Source of the DNA: Lingula anatina
Lineage: Eukaryota; Brachiopoda; Lingulata; Lingulida; Lingulidae
DNA: 64,000 nucleotides
Assembly: GCF_001039355.2 (NCBI RefSeq)
Contig: NW_019775397.1
Coordinates: 83,511 to 147,510, forward strand
Reading direction: 5' to 3'
Below, one piece after another: positions 12,235 to 26,630 of this stretch (position 1 is the first letter of the stretch; each line of letters begins with the position of its first letter). Below the pieces are notes generated by a model. It did not search any database, was not told the DNA's origin, and saw only the letters and a list, made by a program, of their open reading frames with translations. Position numbers and translations under genes: made by a program.

Positions 12235-12845
12235 AAGTGGGAGGGATTAATTTAAATCAAGGTTGACATTGACATCGGGTCTTATCGAATGGGCACATAA
12301 GGAATAAATGAAATAAATGATACCAAGGGCTCTTCCATGTCATGAACAGAACCCCATGAAATATTATATGTAATTAGTTGCCTCTGTCACGTGTGCTGTC
12401 CCCCTTCAAACCGTATTTCCCATGTCTGAGAGCAATGAAGTTCATGGAAATGGAACATACTTGAGTTACAGTATGTAGATTATATAAATGTTGTGATAGA
12501 TTTGACCAGGTATGCTATAACCATTGTGTAAATTGTGACTGGATGTGCTAAATCATTGCGTTAGTTGTGACTGGTTGTGCTAAAACATTGCGCTAGTTGT
12601 GACCGGCTGGCTACATATGTGTATCCTTGTTTACAGAATGTTGATTTCTATAAGTTTGATTATTATTTAAATTAACGTGCCTTTATTGGGTCTCCGAATT
12701 GTTTATTCCTCAAAAGGATTTCTACACACGTCACTAGATTATTGAGTTAGTGAGTAAGTATAGTGTTAAAGATTTTCACAGTGGCTGCCTCCCGTTGCAA
12801 TTTGGACCTAGATTCTCGAATAAGCGAGATTTCTCCCGTCACGTG
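12235..12845 (+). pseudogene. Relic lipocalin-like gene: promoter block fused to 3' exons
   Basis: 12235-12400 resembles the upstream blocks of genes B and C ('aaggttgacattg', 'atgataccaa'). At about 12405 it jumps directly to the end of exon 4 ('aaccgtatttccc' ... 'gaaatggaacatact'), then intron 4 with 32-bp-type repeats, then an exon 5 remnant at about 12779-12822 ('gattctcgaataag' kept, Cys codon region lost). Exons 1-3 are deleted. It looks like an internal-deletion copy between genes B and C. Confidence 0.65.
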
Positions 12846-13663
12846 GCCTCAAACAATATTTTCTCATGATATTTCGTCACTAAATGTTGTAGTAAAAGTC
12901 TGAAGCTAAATTCAGTACTAATGTCTTAATTATCAATCTCTCTCTCTCTTTCTCTCTCTAAACTCAAAACTAATACTCACTCTCCCTCATTTGCTGCCAT
13001 ACTGAATATAATGTTCGTATGTTCAAAGACAAATTTATGTCATGCCATCAAAATGACTCTCAACAGTGAATGGGTAAATATAGTCACCTATTTAATAATG
13101 TCTGGAGCAAATCTGTCTACGTTTTGGTCTTTGGTAAGAAACAGCACAGGGAGTACAAAATTTCATTATGCAACTGTTATTGTGAAAGTCAAATAAACCT
13201 TGATTGCCTGTTTACCACTTAATTTTTTTAGTGAGTGATGTAAGTTTAAATGGGCTTTCACACATACTTTGTATACGCATAACACATTTTGATTCAACAG
13301 TATATGTACCCGCATTTCAATCCTGGTATGGGATCCATCCTATTTTAAAAATACATTCCACCTTTTATCCATAGTTTCTGATAAAAAAACATGATATGTT
13401 TAGACTTGGTTTGTAGATAACTTACAACATAAGGACTTACCAGATTTTCCTTTCTCTAAGTAGCCTTTAACTTTTCTATGTTGCTCTGAAAATATCTGCA
13501 TAATGTACAGAGTTGTTATTAAATATTGATTTTTGTTCTACTTCTCCGACTTATAAATGACAACAAGTCGTTGAATCTTCTTTTAATTATTTTTAATTAT
13601 ATTTGCAAGTGTAATTTTGACATCAGTTCTTTAATTGAATCCACCTCATAAAGCAAACAGAAA
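12846..13663. other. Spacer, no gene seen
   Basis: AT-rich with a (TC)n run at about 12936-12960. No conserved frame or element ends recognised. Confidence 0.5.
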
Positions 13664-13665
13664 TA

Positions 13666-13890
13666 CACACGCTGAACAATAGAAGTGTCACCCCTACTGG
13701 GGTAGATAAATGCCTGTGGAATCACATGCTCCTGGTATCATTTTTTTTACATCAAATTTCACAAAAAGACCAACAGTACAACCCCATGGTACAGCGGTTT
13801 TATACTCATTAGTCACATTATAAGAAGCCCGGGCATTATAACTTTGATTACTATGATTCAGGGCTTGACACTTCTATTGTCCAATGTGTG
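13666..13890. mobile_element. TA-flanked MITE with ~25-bp inverted ends
   Basis: Left end 'cacacgctgaacaatagaag' and the inverse at the right end (13867-13890) match with a few changes, sharing 'acaatagaagtgtca'. TA dinucleotides flank it (13664-13665 and 13891-13892), as in Tc1/mariner-type elements. It has no coding capacity. Confidence 0.65.
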
Positions 13891-13892
13891 TA

Positions 13893-14689
13893 CATGGCTG
13901 GTTCTTAGTTAAACAGCAACCGTTAATAAATAAACCGTGCAATCTCCATATTTTCCACATTATCATCTTTGAAAGAGTTAAAATTAGTGTCTAGCCACTT
14001 CAACGGTCAGTGGTTTGTCTGGCCTCATCTGGCTGCTACCAGGGCTCAATAACGGCAAGGTATTCCTTGTGACAGGTTTCTTGGATTTTGAACTGGAATA
14101 ATAATATTATCGAGCATAGCTTGTCCAGTTTGGTTCAGATATGTTGTAGGACCAGTAGGCCGTTGATTCGGCGAGTACTGGCTTCCCACAGATTATAGGC
14201 TTCAAATCTGGTAATTTTGATGGTCACAGTAGCTGCTCAGACCATTGGTCCTGCAAGTAATCTGGATAGATTCAAAATTGACATACTTGAGGACTTTGAA
14301 CCGTAAATAGCAGACACCAGTTAAGTTATACATTGCCAGCATCACAACCCGCTGGAAATTTTAATACTGGTAGGTGAAACAACATGATAACTTGTAGCGT
14401 TATATTTGCCATGCGGGTTTTATTTCTTCTATGTATGCAATATTTTTCGTTTATGATTTGTTGAACTTAACGGTTTTTGTCTTAAATTCGGTGGTATTGT
14501 GGATCAACACGACAGAACTAGGCAGACCCAGTTCGATGAAGGATACTTTCGGCTCGAACACAACGGTTCAGAAAGTATTGAACGGAATGCTGCCATTGGC
14601 TATTCTGCCCTAAGCCAATTAAAAGAAACCATGTGATTGGTTACACTGAACTGTGCATCTTCATAGAGGTTCAAATGACAACATTATCT
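13893..14689. other. Spacer and distal upstream block of gene C
   Basis: 14310-14420 is distantly related to 6580-6700 and 11890-12000. 14510-14689 resembles the upstream block of gene B. No gene seen. Confidence 0.45.
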
Positions 14690-14697
14690 TATAAAAA
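14690..14697 (+). promoter_or_regulatory. TATA box of lipocalin-like gene C
   Basis: 'TATAAAAA' after 'acaacattatct', about 190 bp before the ATG, at the same relative place as in gene B. Confidence 0.5.
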
Positions 14698-14884
14698 GAG
14701 ACGCCAGGCCTCAGTTAACCGTCCGTCTTCCGAGGTAATAGTTGCAATAACGCAAGCACCATATTTGGCTATTCGGCGTATTGTCAGAACAGCAAGACCC
14801 AAATTAACCGTTTACCGTGGCACTATAGTTATCTATTATCCCGTTAAACATTGCCTGGATACGCGTTGATCTCACGACAACAAA

Positions 14885-17800
14885 ATGCCGGGGTCTCTCT
14901 TCCTATTGACAGCTTGCAGTGTGATAACCTTGGTGTCGACAGGAAAAAAGTCCAGTTCTTTGCCTTTTCATGAGAAGTGTAACATGGGTCCAATGACCGG
15001 CCTTGATCCGGCTAAGGTAAGTCCCTTAAAGGCAAAGCATGTGTGTGAGATCTCGATTTAGATGAAACAAAAATTCATTAAAAATGTTTGATTGCAAAAC
15101 CTATCCAGAAATGTCATTTCATGATCTCGTTATTGTGTTCTTAGTCTTCATTGTTTAAAACAACTCTAATGGACATGAACGCTTGATGGTAAAAATGAGA
15201 CATTATTATATTTTAATATTTAATTTTTACCATCAAGTGCGGAGTTCATCGGAAAGAGGTATGAATAGCGTATTTACCATTATTATCATTACTTATTTAT
15301 TTATTTATTTATTATTTTTATTATTATTATTATTATTATGACCAGTTAAATGGAGTGTGGTGGGAGTTGGTGGTCACCCAACTGTACACGCACGACGAAT
15401 CAAGGTATCTGACGAACGGCCACACTAATGTGACCTACCTGGATGAGAACAATGGAGGTCCTGCATTTAGAGTCCAAAGATCTAGTAGGTAAGGACTCGC
15501 ACTAGTACAGCAGTATGGATCATTCGAAATAGTCCCATTTCTCCCGAGATAACGTAAAATCAACGTGACTAAGAAGAGAGGTGGGTCAGAAATAATATTA
15601 GCCGATGGCAAGCGCGAATTTATAGAGCCACCATTTTAATAACCCGAATTCGCTAGTATAAGTTAAAAATCCAATAAATATGTGTATTGAATGATATAAC
15701 AAACATCAGAATTATTTAGGCCATTTCACAGTATATGGCCCTTTCATACACTACTAATCAGACACTTTGATTATGTCAAACTCTTTCAGTTCAGGCTACT
15801 GAGCTCGAGATTTTATTCTGTATAAATACTAGCCACTTAAAAAAGCGCAACTTTTTGTCTTGACCACAATGCTTCAAAATGCTCAAAATCTGTTGGCATG
15901 GTCTCTGTATTCAGTGACGGAACACCCCCTCAGACCTGCAGTAACATACTGATACGCTGATTCCAGACAATGGCTGACTTTAGATTTTTTTAGATTTTAA
16001 ACTTTAGATGTTTCCATTCCATTTCAACACAAGTTGGGACAAACAACTTGCATTATTCAGTTGTAAACACTCAATTCTAGTGGACATTGAAATCTGAAAA
16101 CTAAGTTTAGGAGACTGAATTCCATGCTGACATAATTTCATGGCTGTTTGATCTTGACAGGGGTAGTGCAATTGGCCATTGCCATGGGCACAGTGTTGAG
16201 GTTTGGGCGGGCATAAGTGGCAATTTCAAGACTTTCGCTGTGTTTGTGCCATCCGTTCATCAACACCCAACTCTACGCTTGCTCCCCCGCACGACAATGC
16301 CTGTCCCAATAATAACCGGCGTAACGTACGTGACAGAGAGCCCCCATATCAGAGGGTCCTCGTCCCATTCATTTGTACAGGTACAGCCTCACTCTAGATT
16401 TTGATCCACATATGTCAGACTAACCCTAACCATTATAACTATATGGAGGGCGGGTTTTCTGATACACGGACCCCAGTTTCGTTACACCGGGATAAAACAG
16501 GTGTACCTGCAGCAGGAGCAGATATAGACTTCTTCTTCTTCAGACCAGACATGTCTCCCATTGAGCATGTCTGGGATGAACTGGACAGACTCCTCATAAC
16601 CGCCAGCAGCAAAGCACAGCCTTCCGCCGCCATGGAGGCCATTCAGAATGAGAAGAGCCGAGTGCTATCTGCTCCACGGCCTAATTATGACGGGCCTACA
16701 TGAAAGGAAGACCGCTTAATCCTGTAATGGTCTCTCCGCCTCTTTCACGCCTGAAGGTATGGCATCTTTCCTAGATCCGCTATTTATCTCAATGGGCGAT
16801 ATATAAATCCACTCACCAGGTCAAAGCACACGTCTTTGATACCGATTCTGCTTTTTTTCAGCTGGTCAAACGAAGACACTTGCAACGTATTTGAATTCAC
16901 GTATATTCCAACAGAAGGACGCAAAGGATATGCTGCAACAAAAGACGGTAAGTTTGTGCATTGTAACATTATGCATTGTAGCCTTTCTCGTGTTTCGAGA
17001 GTCTCTGGAATGGTCCCCAATGTCCCTTGTGCTTGTGGGACCATTCCCACAACCCTATCGTGCTAAATAGATTGATGTAACTCCTCGGGAATTATCGCTA
17101 AATTGCATTCAGTTTAAGTAGCTTCAAGCGGCACCCCTCCCCCTCCTCGTTACTTAAAAACGTGGGTAAAGTTGGGAAAACTTTGTGGTCCACGATGTTG
17201 TTCATGCTGCTTTGCAAGTGGTGCGTGCTAGACAACTAAGCTGATAACACTGTCTGCACCCTAGCGGGAATAAGCGCTTAGATCTGAAACTGTTGATGTC
17301 GTGTATGTTAAAGGTGATGTATTTTGTGACCACTGGTGCTCATTTTTATAGCATTCTTTTGCACAACATTGTAGTGATAAGGTATCGGTAGTTTGGAGTA
17401 CGTTATTCAGGGTATAATATTAAGAAAATCTCATTTTTGAATGCGTTCTAATTTATAACTAACACGTTTGGTGAGTACTGAAGTGAGGATCAACAGGATT
17501 AGCGGTCTTCCTTTCATGTAGGTCCGCCATATTTAGGTCGCGGCCTTACTAGACCTCGGCTCTTCTCGATGTGAATGCTCCATTAGGAGTTCAAACAAGT
17601 CTGGGGCCATAACGAGCTTAGAGCGCATTTCGAACAGCAGACTAACAGATCCGCTGATCAAATATGGCGGCCCACTAATAAACTTGCCGCTTAATTCCCG
17701 ATTAGACACGGAAAAGATTCCCCGCAGGGATTATGCAACAAGCATTCAAGTGGGTCGACCATATTTGATCCGCGGATCTGTTAGTCCGCTGTTCTGAATG

Positions 17801-19487
17801 CGCTCTAAGACGTATTTAAATTGCCATCATTATATAATTTATTAACATTTCCTTTGATACTTCCCCCTTGCAATGCTCTCTTGTAAAAAGTGAAAACTTC
17901 ATCTGAATATATTTATTCGAATTTTCATTTAATTTTAATTAACATTAATATTGTACATTTCACTGTCACAAATGGAGGCCAGGCTCCGTTAATACTCTCT
18001 AGTAATATGGTCCTCCTTCCCTTCTTAAAGTAAAGCACAGCGTTCACTTTAGAAAATCTTCAATTAAATTTGTTAATACCTCTTCTCTTCTCAAGAATCA
18101 TCTTTTTTTTGGATTTTTAATGATCTTTTTTAGATATTTTGCCTCTACTGGTAGTTATTAAATGTATTCCTGTCCTTTCAGATGGTACCATTATGTTTTA
18201 CACTAATATTGTGGATACCGATTATCATTTCATCTTGACCCGTCATTACTACCAAGAACTCGGGGAAAGCACATACCACCTTTTAAGCCGGTTCTTGTGC
18301 TTCAACCCCAGAGATGTGACTAGAATGATAAACCGTATTTCCCTGGACCCATGCCTGAGAGGAAAGAGGTTCATGGAAATGGAACATACTGGGGGTATGT
18401 AAATTATATAAATATGATTTGTTGTGTTAGCTTTGACCAGGTGTGCTATGACGATTGTGTTAGTTGAGTTTAGTAGCATTATCTACATGTAGAAATCAAA
18501 TGAAGAGAATGCCGTTTCCTTTTATAATAATCATTTGATATTAAATAATCGTATAAATACATCAACAGATAATAAAATTATATTTATAAAAGCTTGTTCA
18601 TGGTCCTAGTGATAACATTAAAGGGATAATAACTCTTCGTATGATATCTTTATTTCACAATAAAAACATTGTGAACAACTCATAGAAATATAATATATTC
18701 TGTTTTACCACAAAAACAGCAGTTATAGCTATTATTCTGATATCTGAACTTGTCTTCAGATCACGTGACTTTCATTGATGGCTGTACTCTGTTATAATCT
18801 CTTAAGAGATTTTAACAAAAAACCAAACTTTTTAGAAAAAAACCAGGGACTAACTTTAAATGTAAAAATGGATTCATTAACCATTGGTAAGTATGGGAAA
18901 ATTGTTGTTTACTCCAGGGAAATTCATTTTTTTTTGGCCAAAACAAAGAGTTATTATCCCTTTAACTAGCGTTTTATTTATGATAATCACTTACTTAAGA
19001 GAAACCCTGAATAAAGAAACAGTTTCGCTACGTTTCACTCGTCATGAGGGCATCTTCAGGCTGAATGGCCACAGGTCATAAGGCACCTTGAAGAGAGACA
19101 AGGTACCTGTAAAGAATCTGCTTTTCCCCCCATCTAAATCCACACCATTCTCCCAATAACTACCCCGAGCGAGAATCATTCAAAGGTCTTCCATCAGTAA
19201 ACGGCCTGTTGGCATTTAGTTCTTGTGACAAAGTGTCTGTTTCATTAATTATTTTTTTCCGAAGTAAGTAATTGCTATCATTAAAACGCTAGTAAATTGT
19301 AATCCTTGGAGTCATGAATATTTTTGCATATATATGACTTAATCAATCAGGAATTACTTCTGTTTCGAAGTAAATGATTATTATCACTTAAAGATATTTT
19401 CTTGTAGTTTCTTTTCAAACCGTTGTACCTTGTCTTCCAGTTTGTGGAATGCCGCCTGCTGCCAGTTGGTCCGAGATTCTCGCGTAG
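14885..19487 (+). CDS. Lipocalin-like secreted protein, gene C (five exons, 206 aa)
   Basis: Exons 14885-15016, 15346-15488, 16862-16947, 18182-18394 and 19441-19487; lengths and phases equal those of genes A and B, ending in TAG. Signal peptide 'MPGSLFLLTACSVITLVS', then 'LNGVWWELVVTQL' with the G-x-W motif and the closing Cys in 'VCGMPPAASW'. It is the most diverged of the three: the loop after 'NGGP' and the segment 'YIPTEGRKGY' differ, while the exon 4 core (DGTIM, SRFLCF, MEHTGG) is conserved, so selection has probably kept the fold. Introns are much longer because of inserted elements: a Tc1 relic and M1 copy in intron 2, an M1 copy and a hairpin MITE in intron 3, and a TTAA MITE in intron 4. 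Confidence 0.7.
15288..15339. repeat. (TTAT/TTA)n microsatellite in intron 1 of gene C
   Basis: TTAT and TTA repeats just before the exon 2 acceptor. Confidence 0.8.
16440..16641 (+). pseudogene. Tc1/mariner transposase relic
   Basis: A frame in this stretch includes 'FRPDMSPIEHVWDELDRLL', matching the Tc1-family C-terminal motif (S-P-D-x-N/S-P-I-E-H-x-W-D-E-L). Only this end is recognisable; the upstream catalytic residues and both ends are missing. It lies in intron 2 of gene C on the sense strand and runs directly into an M1 repeat copy. Confidence 0.65.
16642..16735 (+). mobile_element. M1 repeat, copy 2
   Basis: Nearly the same as 1277-1378 from 'ccattcagaatgagaag' to 'taatggtctct', but with its left boundary merged into the Tc1 relic. 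Confidence 0.55.
17507..17585 (-). mobile_element. M1 repeat, inverted partial copy 3
   Basis: 'gcggtcttcctttcatgtag' through 'ctcggctcttctc' is the reverse complement of the M1 body; the far end is diverged. Confidence 0.55.
17617..17809. mobile_element. Hairpin-forming MITE with ~50-bp inverted ends
   Basis: Starts 'cttagagcgcattt' and ends 'gaatgcgctctaag'. The inverted arms run about 50 bp each (17617-17667 and 17759-17809), with 'actaacagatccgc' on one side and its inverse on the other. The single-stranded form would fold into a near-complete stem. No target duplication is clear. It lies in intron 3 of gene C. Confidence 0.75.
18618..18965. mobile_element. TTAA-flanked MITE, copy 2
   Basis: 'TTAAAGGGATAATAACTCTT' at the left and its inverse at 18946-18965. 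TTAA is at both limits. It has the same family ends as 3502-3844 but differs inside. It lies in intron 4 of gene C. Confidence 0.8.
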
Positions 19488-20059
19488 AATTGAGAAAAAA
19501 CGTTACCTTTTTATGTTAATGTATCAGATATTCAGATATATAAGGTCTGAAACTACATGGTCCATGATCTGTTCTCCCTTTGTGTCTCTCTCAATTAACC
19601 TCCCAACTGATTGTTAACGACTGCCTGTATTACTGATGTGCTTGTGTAAACCAAGGAAACCATTTGAGAATAAAGGATATGGGGTGTTAGAGAAATCAAA
19701 ATGAATTCCATACGGCGTTTAAATACAAAAAGGCCACTACAACAGTTGATTCACAAGCAAACAATATAGCTTTACGATAATACTGCCTGCCCCTTAGTGT
19801 AATAGTGTCATTCATTTAATGCTGTCGGCTTTACGTTCAAATAAGTACACTTCAGTAAAAGAGGAAATCAATCTACTAAGGGACCATTCAGAATGAGAGG
19901 AGCCGAGTGCTAGCTGGTCCACGGCCTAAATATGGCGGACCTACATAAAAGGAAGACTGCGTAATCCTGTAATGGTCTCTTCGCCTCTCACATTCCTCCA
20001 CACGCGTCGTCCCTCGGCCGGTCGCATTGAGACGAGATTTAATTACTGTGCCGATGCAG
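19488..20059. other. 3' flank of gene C with M1 repeat copy 4 at 19880-19980
   Basis: Likely 3' UTR first ('gaataaagg' at about 19669). 19880-19980 is a full M1 repeat starting 'gggaccattcagaatgag' and ending 'aatggtctct'. Nothing else recognised. Confidence 0.6.
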
Positions 20060-20640
20060 GGAAAGTTCATAAACTTGTATCACCCAGACAGCTACAGTAC
20101 TAATGACTCCCGCAAATTAATTGCACCTTAGCTATTACTGAAAATGTTGGCACCCTGCCCCTTCTGTTTAACCTTAACCTGTCTCATAGACCCCATTTCC
20201 AGAGATTAGATCGATCTAATTTAGATCGACCTAACTCCCTGGGGGTTCACGCTAAATAGCTGTCAGCCGGGCGGACACGAAAGTTAATTACCCTTTTACA
20301 GCTTGTAGTAGGCGGGACGGACATTTAAGCCGGATTATCTGACAGTAATCTAGTGAGACTCCCCGCGGGGATAGATCGATCTAAAAGCTCTGGGAATACA
20401 GCCATAGCGTTCTAGGACTGAATATTATATATCGTCGTCTGGGTTTTCACACTCTGGGCTACGTGACATTTTGTTTTTGTATGTGCACCGTTTCTTCTCA
20501 GTCAGGAACAGGTCACTGTGCACACCAAGATCACCTACGGTAGCTGTAGACTAAGGTGTAATAGGGTGGGGGGAGATACTGCATTGATTGCGGTTGTTGA
20601 GACGTGATTGCATTTTTTTGCGACATCCCTAGTTTCTGTA
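20060..20640. repeat. Dispersed repeat R20, interrupted by a ~220-bp MITE
   Basis: The sequence on both sides of 20185-20407 is homologous to 35086-35357 plus 36000-36080 ('tattactgaaaatgttg', 'ttcacactctgggcta', 'ctgcattgattgcggttgtt'). The MITE at about 20187-20404 is absent from the 35-kb copy. In turn the 35-kb copy holds another insertion where this one has none (about 20555). The nature of the host repeat is unknown. Confidence 0.7.
20187..20404. mobile_element. ~218-bp MITE (family M2), copy 1
   Basis: Close match to 55093-55307, sharing 'ggttcacgctaaatag', 'gggcggacacgaaagttaat' and 'tagatcgatctaaaa'. The ends are imperfectly inverted around 'TTCC(A)AGAGATTAGATCGA'. The related site at about 35200 is empty. 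Confidence 0.7.
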
Positions 20641-23452
<2,812 letters not shown>

Positions 23453-24046
23453 GTTAGTAGCATATGGTATTTCATTTAATAAAATAGACTTTTTATTTTT
23501 GCCCCCCCCCCTTTCTCTCTCTCTTTCTCTGCAGTACTATCTTTGAGCCTTACTGCATGTATGCATATTCGCAGATCATAGGTAACAAAACGCCACAAGT
23601 ACGATGTAACTGAATTCAAGATTTTATTAATGGCTGAAATATTACAAATGCATCAAACAACAAAGAATAATGATCTGCAGCAAACAAGACAAGAAATTTA
23701 TAGCGCTATTTAAAATGAACATTCTAGCCATTTTCTGAGACGTTAGATATCGCACAGGCTTCGTGACAAGTTGCAAAAAGGGCTAACAACTGTTCATTTT
23801 GGCAAAAAAAAAGGATTTTCCTGGAGTAAACGACAATTTTTTCAAACTCACCATATAAATCTGCACGTTCCGACATTCAAAGCCAGTCCCTGTTTTTTAC
23901 TTAAACTTTTGGGTTTTTTAAATAATCTCTACGTACTAATAAAAAAGCGCGAGTGGAGATCTTTCACAAAACTACATGAATCACGTCGGTTGAATTATTT
24001 TTTTCATTGCATCTTATGTTCTGATGCTAAAGTCCCATGAGGTGGT
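23453..24046. other. Spacer with truncated TTAA-element relic
   Basis: A TC-rich run at about 23500-23530. From about 23773 ('ggctaacaactgttcatttt') the sequence resembles the left end of the TTAA MITE at 3502 and is cut at the contig join 24047. No further esterase exon seen. Confidence 0.5.
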
Positions 24047-24047
24047 N

Positions 24048-24467
24048 TTCACATGGATTCACAAGACACGTAAAAACTAAAAAAGAAGAAGAGAAAAAGA
24101 AAATTACAACAATGTACTTACTAAGGGTTATTTACGTGTTCAAATTTACTTACTCAAAAAACTTATACATTTCAATAATCACCAATAATAAATAACTAAT
24201 CATCAATAATCAATAATAATCAATAAACAGTATTAAAACTCACCATTTCTGCCATTCCTTTAAACTATAAATTTCAAGTAGAAATAACAGATTCAAAAGT
24301 AAGAGTACTATGTGTTCCTCCTACGGAGACACTATGATGAATGAAATAAAGTGCAAAACTCATGGGGCACCACCCTGAATGAAAACTTGTCATTTATGCA
24401 AATAAGTGCATTAGATGAGCCGGACACCAGGCTCCTCAATCACAACAAAAGTAAACTAAACCTTACA
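24048..24467 (-). mobile_element. BEL/Pao-type LTR copy, truncated at contig join
   Basis: Reads as identical, base for base, to 60108-60527 over 420 bp; the first 26 bp of the LTR are missing at the n. It ends 'ccttaca' (TGTAAGG on the minus strand, the LTR start) and continues at once into the downstream block of a TRIM unit. It is either a solo LTR or the edge of a full element lost at the join. Confidence 0.8.
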
Positions 24468-26332
24468 AGCGGACTGCCATCGTGTGTGACATGGACCATA
24501 AACGTTCTGTTTCAATAAAATTCCTCGGCCCATTGGTTGCAAATCCTTTGAGGGCAAAATTGTTATCTGTGACTAAACAGGAATATGACATCACAGTACA
24601 TTGAGTATCACGCATAATAGAAGCATTAATTTTGCCGATTATACTAAAAATGACTGAAAAAAATAGAATCTGTTATTTTTGGGAAAGAAGAACATGGCGG
24701 ACCTTCTGGATTCATAAAACGACGATGCTTACAGTAAAATAACGTACTGTATTGATGTTTGGAATGATTTTGTTTGTAAATTCACACTGTTGCAACGCAT
24801 GTTTATTCTGGGATGTCAGAAAGGCGTTTGTTATAAATTTTACGAAAGGGAAATAGTTATATTTACTTATACCTTTTTTCATTTATCTATATACCATTAA
24901 TTAAATTACCATTATAATTTTTTCATGTATTAATATATTGTTGCGTTCTCAATCTGAATATTTATAATTGTTGTCGGTGTGTAAATTAAGTCTGCCCGTA
25001 AGTAAAGGCATTGGGTGCGGACCCGTATATGGTTACTTGAACGAAAAGCTGCAGTTCCGTTCAATTGCGCGGTATTATTATCCTGGCGCAGATTTCTGTC
25101 CGAGCATAGATTTTTGCAAATGACTTCCCCGGCGCGGATTGCCTGCTGCCACCACCGCCAGTGAGGAAGGAGTACCGCCGTGGCGTAGTTAAAGGAGAGG
25201 TAAATCAGCATTTGGAGGATTGGAGTTAGTGAGATTATTTAAAGAACAGACAACAATGAGTATTGATGTGTTTGTTGAAAGTCGTGATGCTTTTGAAACG
25301 CGACTACTATAAATTTCCCATTCTGATTTGATTTTTTTCAGTTCGTGCAGAAAAGTGTAAGACCGTGGAGAATGTTGTGGGATCTTTTGCTAGACTTTCC
25401 CCTTTTTAAAATGGTCGGTTGTGATTTCAACAAATTATTCAAATCTATTTCAAGGGACACCCTTGCGGTTTTTTGTCATGAATTTGACTTCCCAATCCGG
25501 TCATATATGTAGGACAAAATATGGACTTATGACCCACGATGTAAATAAGTTACTTGTGGGGCCTCTAAACCGACTCAGAAAGATCTAGGTTCCCGATTAC
25601 CGAGTTGAGTCATTCCCCGAGAGAAAAGTAACAAAACACAGCAGCTTTGTTTCCAAAAACAAGCTCGTTAATTTCCAGGAATTTTTTTTTTTTTTTTTTT
25701 TTTCTCTTATCTGCGTGACACAGTTTGCAAGATCGGAGTTTGATTTAAGGCCAATTAAAGATTATAGAATTATCGGCGTGACACAGTTTGAGAGATTGGA
25801 GTTTGATTTAAGGATATTTAAAGATGCGATAATTATGACAGATTTGTATGAGCAAACGGCATCGCATCTAAGAACACCTTCATTAAGCTTCTTTAGAAGA
25901 ATGTTAAAAAGTTAATTGTCATGTGTGAGGAGAGGTGGTTTAGGAAGAGGTAGGATCCCAAGGCGGTGATACACTGTACAACTTCGGCCATGGTGATGTA
26001 TTGCGGTATATTTGACTTGACTCACACAAGTGACATAACACATTTTTGTTTGTTGAGGTTTGTCGTATGTAATATGCATCAAGAAAACACGCATCTCCCA
26101 TTCATTTGGTAGGGTAGGTAATCACACAGTCGTTTATTTGACAATACAAATCATTTAAGATCATTTAATACTTTGTGAAGCGAAAAGTGCACCGATAACG
26201 CGTCGTCTTGTTGCTGCCACGTGACAGAACCATACTGTTAGGATTTGAAACGAGGCTCACGAGTGGCAATTGATCCTCCCCTATTAAGCATTCATCGACG
26301 AATTGAGATCGGATAAGACTGACGTGTTTAAT
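24468..26332. repeat. Downstream block D0 of a TRIM-cluster unit
   Basis: Homologous to the 3' flanks of the TRIM genes at 37380-39250 and 44115-45960 ('ggaccataaacgtt', 'attcctcggcccattggttg'). It also contains the degenerate 18-bp 'agatttctgtcc' repeats (about 25083-25125) and a poly-T run (25682-25703). Its TRIM gene is not present; it would lie left of the LTR and contig join. No gene seen. Confidence 0.65.
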
Positions 26333-26433
26333 TTACCTCAGGGTAACCTGTTCGTCATTTTGTGATCTAGGTCGTTAGGAAAGCCACACCTACCACACAG
26401 AGACGTGAATTTCGTCAAGATCCCACATGAGAG
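26333..26433 (+). promoter_or_regulatory. Putative promoter and 5' noncoding exon of TRIM gene 1
   Basis: Conserved between the units at 39377-39453 and 54833-54909: 'aggtcgtta' then an exon-like stretch ending 'gagag|gtaagggg', a good splice donor at 26434. The TATA-like 'ttttataatc' of the other units reads 'ttttgtgatc' here. The matching acceptor is 'aatacag' just before the TRIM ATG. Inferred from conservation. Confidence 0.4.
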
Positions 26434-26630
26434 GTAAGGGGAGTTACAATTTCATTTCAAATACATAAAGGTTATATTTGAACTTCCCATTCGCATATGA
26501 AATCTATCTGCACTGTTGCAATTGCGTAATATGTGTAACAAACACATGTGCTAATTATTAAAGAAATCAGGGGCGCCATTTCAACGGCTTAGTAGATTTC
26601 GTGTGACTCTTTTAGAATCCATCTGATTTT

